DNA from: BD1-7 clade bacterium
GTDB lineage: Bacteria; Pseudomonadota; Gammaproteobacteria; Pseudomonadales; DT-91
DNA: 56,701 bases
Reading direction: 5' to 3'
NCBI GenBank assembly: GCA_902705865.1
Contig: CACSIO010000023.1
Span: forward strand, 414,187-470,887
Part shown: one piece after another, positions 53,400 through 56,701 of the stretch
Numbering within the stretch: the first letter of the stretch is position 1
Layout of the letters: each line of letters opens with the position of its first letter
Position numbers and translations under genes: made by a program
The notes under the pieces: generated by a model
What the model was told of the DNA's origin: nothing
Database searches by the model: none
The model's input: the letters and a program-made list of their open reading frames with translations, nothing else

Positions 53400-54290
53400 A
53401 TGATCGATGTGGAACTCCCCCCGCTGCAGGCATTAAAAGGCAAACGTGTTGCTTTGTTCGGTTGCGGCGATATCGGTGTCCGTTTGGCGCGGCAGTTAAT
53501 CGCGGCCGGAGCGTTAGTGCATGCTTACCGTCGTCAGCCTTCGACATTGCCGGCGGATATCCCGGCCACCGCCTGTGACTTTGCCGTACCGGCTACGATG
53601 AATGGCATTTCACAGACAACCTATGACTACGCCATCATCACCCTGACCCCGAATCGTCATGAGAGTGATCGTGCGGCAGCGTATCGGCAGGGGTATTTGA
53701 CCAATCTGTCGAATATTCTCGATGCATTGTCACTGGCGTCGCTGCAAAAGGTGTTTTGGGTATCAAGCACCAGTGTATATGGCCAAAACGACGATAGTGT
53801 GGTGGATGAAACGTCGGCGACCGAGCCATTGGGTGAAACCGGACGTATCCTGCTGCAGGCCGAGGGGCTGATTCGGCAGCTTGGCGACAAAGGGTGTATC
53901 GTGCGTTTCAGCGGAATCTATCGAGATACGCACCGTATGATTAGCAAATTACGGGCGGGTGAATTGGCCGCCAAAGTCGATCAGGATTATTACTCTAATC
54001 GGATTCATGTTGTCGACTGTGCAGGCATGCTCGGCTTTCTCTTACAGCAGCACAGTTTAGGCGTCGCGTTGGATAAGGTGTATATCGGCACCGATTGTAC
54101 ACCGGTGCGTTATACCGATCTGGTAGATTGGTTGGCGGAAAGCCTGCGATTGCCATTGGATAAAACATCAGAGGCCAAAAAACCTGCGGTTGGCAGTAAG
54201 CGGCTGAGCAACCAGCGAATTCTTGATGCCGGTTATACGTTTGTATTTCCAAGCTTTAAGGAAGGGATGCGGGCAATTGCGCAGCAATAA
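53400..54290 (+). CDS. YeeZ-like SDR-family NAD(P)-binding protein
   Basis: A 296-residue Rossmann-fold protein of the extended SDR type. The N-terminal ALFGCGDIGVRLARQLIAAG is a dinucleotide-binding motif. FWVSSTSVYGQNDDSVVDETS holds the Ser/Tyr region (SVYG), and VRFSGIYRDTHRMISKLRAG and NRIHVVDCAGML are typical of the YeeZ group. The reaction is not known. The start at 53400 leaves 101 bp to oxyR. A perfect terminator follows the stop. Confidence 0.85.
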   Translation: MIDVELPPLQALKGKRVALFGCGDIGVRLARQLIAAGALVHAYRRQPSTLPADIPATACDFAVPATMNGISQTTYDYAIITLTPNRHESDRAAAYRQGYLTNLSNILDALSLASLQKVFWVSSTSVYGQNDDSVVDETSATEPLGETGRILLQAEGLIRQLGDKGCIVRFSGIYRDTHRMISKLRAGELAAKVDQDYYSNRIHVVDCAGMLGFLLQQHSLGVALDKVYIGTDCTPVRYTDLVDWLAESLRLPLDKTSEAKKPAVGSKRLSNQRILDAGYTFVFPSFKEGMRAIAQQ

Positions 54291-54335
54291 CCATTAATCT
54301 AAGGTATGGGCAGTACATATAAATACGGTAGAAAC

Positions 54336-54364
54336 AAAAACGGCAGCCACTGGCTGCCGTTTTT
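54336..54364. terminator. Bidirectional Rho-independent terminator
   Basis: A perfect 14-bp dyad (A5 CGGCAGCCA, centre C, TGGCTGCCG T5) serves the YeeZ-like gene on the plus strand and ridA on the minus strand. Its GGCAGCC core is the same as in the terminator at 42299-42327. Confidence 0.92.
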
Positions 54365-54395
54365 CTATGTGCGAAACGCTGAAGATGGCCGAGAG

Positions 54396-54782
54396 TTATT
54401 GCGGTAGATAAAGAATAACTTCGATCTCGACATCGACGCCTTTTGGCAGTGCAGCGACCTGAACACAAGCGCGGGCAGGGTAGGGCTCATTAAAATACTG
54501 TTTCATCACATCATTCACCGCATTAAAGTCACCCAAGTCCGTCAGTGAAATATTCACTTTAACGGCATCGGCCAGTGAGCCGCCGGCGGCTTTAGAGACG
54601 GCGGTCAGGTTTTCAAATACCTGTTTGGCCTGGGCGCTAATGTCACTGGTGATCAGTTCCATCGTGCCTGGCACTAATGGAATTTGACCCGCTAAGTAGA
54701 CAGTATCGCCAGCGCGAACAGCCTGTGAATATGGGCCTAACGCTTCGGGCGCTGTGTCAGTGTTGATGGCTTGGATCGTCAC
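54396..54782 (-). CDS. ridA: Reactive imine/enamine deaminase RidA
   Basis: A 128-residue YjgF/YER057c/UK114 family protein. It hydrolyses the 2-aminoacrylate and other imines released by PLP enzymes. Family features are [47 protein letters not shown] and [23 protein letters not shown], where the Arg of PARAC holds the substrate carboxylate. The start is GTG, whose GTGA overlaps the spoT stop; AAGGA lies upstream. It is co-transcribed with spoT. Confidence 0.95.
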   Translation of the reverse strand: MTIQAINTDTAPEALGPYSQAVRAGDTVYLAGQIPLVPGTMELITSDISAQAKQVFENLTAVSKAAGGSLADAVKVNISLTDLGDFNAVNDVMKQYFNEPYPARACVQVAALPKGVDVEIEVILYLPQ

Positions 54783-56701
54783 GGGATGTTCCTTTTTGTC
54801 TGGGTGGATTTTACGCGACTGATGCGTGTAACCGACTTGATATTACGTATATGGCGCATGATGCGGGCCAGATGAACCCGGTCTTTCACGCTGATTTCGA
54901 TATCGACACGGCTGTTGTAGGCATCCACGTCATAGGCGTTGATGCTTTCGATATTGGTGTCGAGGCTGTTGATCTTATTTGCCAGTGTGGCAATCAGGCC
55001 TCGTTGGTGTTTAATTTCGACACAAATTGGGACAACAAATTCGCCTTTGGTTTCGACATTCCATCGCAATTCAATGGCTTTATGTTTACGACGAATATCT
55101 TCTGCGTGCGCACATTGATTGGTATGCACAACCACACCGCGTCCGACGCTCATGTGGCCAACGATAGAGTCGCCTGGCAATGGGTGGCAGCACTTGGCAA
55201 AGTTCACCATCATGCCTTCGGTGCCTGAGATGATCAGCGCTTTTTGGTTATCGTCGAGGTCGGTTTGCTGAGCCAGAGCCGGTGTTACGGCGCTAGTGGC
55301 TTCCTCATGATGCTCTTCGGAGAGCAACTGACGTGCGGTTAAGTACGCAACTCGGTTGCCAATGCCGATATCCTCGAGCACATAATCGAAATTTTTGTGG
55401 CCGGTCGATTGCAACAGAGTGTCAATTTGCTCTTCGGTGATTTCATCCAAGCTGGCACCGAGAGAAACCAGTGATTTGTTCAGCAGGCGTTCGCCAAGTG
55501 CTACGGATTCACTATGGCGATGATTTTTCAATACGTGGCGGATATTACTGCGTGCTTTTCCGGTTACCACAAAGTCGAGCCAGACCGGGTTCGGCTGTGC
55601 ATTGATGCTGGTAATAATTTCTACGGTTTGCCCACTTTGGAGTGGTTCACTCAGTGAAGACAGACGGCGATTAATATAACAACCCACACAATGGCTACCG
55701 AGATCTGTATGCAAGGCATAGGCAAAATCGATCGCGGTTGCTCCTTGTGGCAGTTCTAAAATGCGGCCTTTAGGGGTAAATACGTAGACTTCATCGGGGA
55801 ACAGGTCAATTTTAACGTTCTCGATGAATTCCAAGGAATTACCGGTGCGTTCCTGAATCTCCAGCAGACCTTGAACCCATTGGCGAGCACGTTTATGGCT
55901 GCCGGATACCGCGCTGGAATAATCATTCCCTTGTTTATAGAGCCAATGCGCAGCAATACCGTTATTGGCCATGTCTTCCATTTCTTCGGTGCGAATCTGT
56001 ACTTCGATGGGGACACCGTGGCGGCCAATCAGAATGCTATGCAGTGATTGATAGCCATTGGATTTGGGGATCGCAATATAGTCTTTAAACTGGCCGGGAA
56101 CCGGCTTAAAGAGCGCGTGCATTGCTCCCAGTACCCGATAGCAGGTATCAACCTTGTCAACGATGATGCGAAAGCCAAACACATCCATAATGTCTTTGAA
56201 GGATTTGCGTGAGCTTTTCATCTTCTGGTAGATGCTATAAAGGTGCTTCTCACGGCCGGAAACTCGGGCTTCCAGTTTATCTTCATGCAGATGTTCGTTG
56301 ATGATAAAGCGGCTTTCTTCGATGAGTTCTTCGCGTTTTCCCCGAACTGATTTAACGGCGGCCTGAATCCGGCTAGCGCGCATCGGGTACATCCCGAAGA
56401 AACACAAATCTTCGAGTTCAATACGCATATTGTTCATGCCAAGACGATTGGCGATCGGTGCATATATTTCTAGCGTTTCTTTGGAAATTCGGCGGCGCTT
56501 TTCAGGCTTCAAGGCACCTAAAGTGCGCATGTTATGCGTGCGATCAGCGAGTTTGACCATGATGACACGAATATCGCGCGCCATGGCCATGGCCATCTTT
56601 TGGAAGTTCTCTGCCTGTGCTTCGGCCTTGGTATCAAAATCCATCTGGGTCAGCTTGCTGACACCATCAACGAGTTCGGTTACCGATTCACCAAACTGAC
56701 G
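54779..56701 (-). CDS. spoT: Bifunctional (p)ppGpp synthase/hydrolase SpoT, N-terminus outside the window
   Basis: The last 640 residues of SpoT are present; the frame stays open to the right edge and the extra 19 codons still match SpoT ([15 protein letters not shown]). The visible part starts inside the HD hydrolase domain ([13 protein letters not shown]), followed by the synthase domain (AFRVIVDK-like segment, [11 protein letters not shown]), the TGS domain ([33 protein letters not shown]), a helical and zinc-finger-type region ([10 protein letters not shown]), and a C-terminal ACT domain ([18 protein letters not shown]). It makes and breaks the stringent response alarmone. The stop overlaps the ridA start by 4 bp. 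Confidence 0.95.
   Translation of the reverse strand, partial: RQFGESVTELVDGVSKLTQMDFDTKAEAQAENFQKMAMAMARDIRVIMVKLADRTHNMRTLGALKPEKRRRISKETLEIYAPIANRLGMNNMRIELEDLCFFGMYPMRASRIQAAVKSVRGKREELIEESRFIINEHLHEDKLEARVSGREKHLYSIYQKMKSSRKSFKDIMDVFGFRIIVDKVDTCYRVLGAMHALFKPVPGQFKDYIAIPKSNGYQSLHSILIGRHGVPIEVQIRTEEMEDMANNGIAAHWLYKQGNDYSSAVSGSHKRARQWVQGLLEIQERTGNSLEFIENVKIDLFPDEVYVFTPKGRILELPQGATAIDFAYALHTDLGSHCVGCYINRRLSSLSEPLQSGQTVEIITSINAQPNPVWLDFVVTGKARSNIRHVLKNHRHSESVALGERLLNKSLVSLGASLDEITEEQIDTLLQSTGHKNFDYVLEDIGIGNRVAYLTARQLLSEEHHEEATSAVTPALAQQTDLDDNQKALIISGTEGMMVNFAKCCHPLPGDSIVGHMSVGRGVVVHTNQCAHAEDIRRKHKAIELRWNVETKGEFVVPICVEIKHQRGLIATLANKINSLDTNIESINAYDVDAYNSRVDIEISVKDRVHLARIMRHIRNIKSVTRISRVKSTQTKRNIP

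Noticed and set aside
1..56701. tRNA, rRNA, CRISPR arrays, insertion sequences, integrase or phage genes
   Set aside because: None was seen on either strand. Nearly all of the window is filled by recognised or well-supported coding regions, and the gaps are too short or lack the features.

Overview
The window comes from a Gram-negative gammaproteobacterium, most like a marine Oceanospirillales/Pseudomonadales-type organism. This is inferred from gene content: ubiC-ubiA, an oxyR-recG pair, spoT-ridA, rubredoxin/rubredoxin reductase, TRAP transporter subunits, a YheS-type ABC-F protein and an AA10 chitin-active oxygenase. No tRNA, rRNA, CRISPR array, insertion sequence or phage gene was seen.

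Layout. Positions 1-9630 hold the 3' part of a giant gene (at least 3209 codons) of unrecognised function, open at the left edge. 9.9-13.9 kb holds an FKBP-type lipoprotein isomerase, a DUF4124-like protein, a TIGR02444-like protein and divergent yheS. 14.0-15.9 kb encodes both membrane subunits of a TRAP transporter without a binding protein. 16.1-18.1 kb holds three plus-strand housekeeping genes (DUF4265, yaaA, DUF938). 18.1-21.4 kb is a minus-strand run from ubiC through ubiA to a FemAB-like acyltransferase and two small proteins. 21.6-23.0 kb encodes a fused rubredoxin-rubredoxin reductase.

23.19-33.8 kb is the most interesting part: a lasso-peptide-type RiPP gene cluster in three transcription units. 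Unit 1 (+) encodes a discrete PqqD/RRE protein (B1), a B2 leader peptidase and a sugar-transfer-type ATP-grasp protein. Unit 2 (-) encodes an HPr-kinase-like enzyme, a sulfotransferase and an asparagine-synthetase-like cyclase, translationally coupled; the 53-residue precursor peptide follows on the same strand. Unit 3 (+) encodes an unknown 341-residue protein, a nucleotidyltransferase-family protein and an ABC exporter. The predicted core has 21 residues, with Ser1 and Glu9 placed to close a nine-residue ring, no aromatic residue at all, and a C-terminal Ser as in kinase-modified paeninodin. The 402-bp divergent region between units 2 and 3 carries three dyads, and a perfect hairpin lies just upstream of the precursor.

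33.8-47.6 kb is a mixed accessory stretch: a sterol-desaturase-family enzyme; a secreted choice-of-anchor-type protein with a CTERM sorting signal beside its likely CPBP-family intramembrane protease; a P1B-4-type metal ATPase with a His-rich linker; a dicarboxylate/amino-acid symporter; a modular chitin oxygenase; an LpxH-like phosphoesterase; a cytochrome P450; an Asp/Asn beta-hydroxylase-like protein; and a SpoIIAA-like protein. 47.7-56.7 kb returns to core genes on the minus strand (hrpB, recG, oxyR), then a divergent YeeZ-like SDR, ridA and spoT, the last running off the right edge.

Starts were moved inward from the longest possible reading frame wherever a Shine-Dalgarno sequence, family length or alignment favoured it. 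All family names come from recognition of motifs and sequence character, not from database searches.
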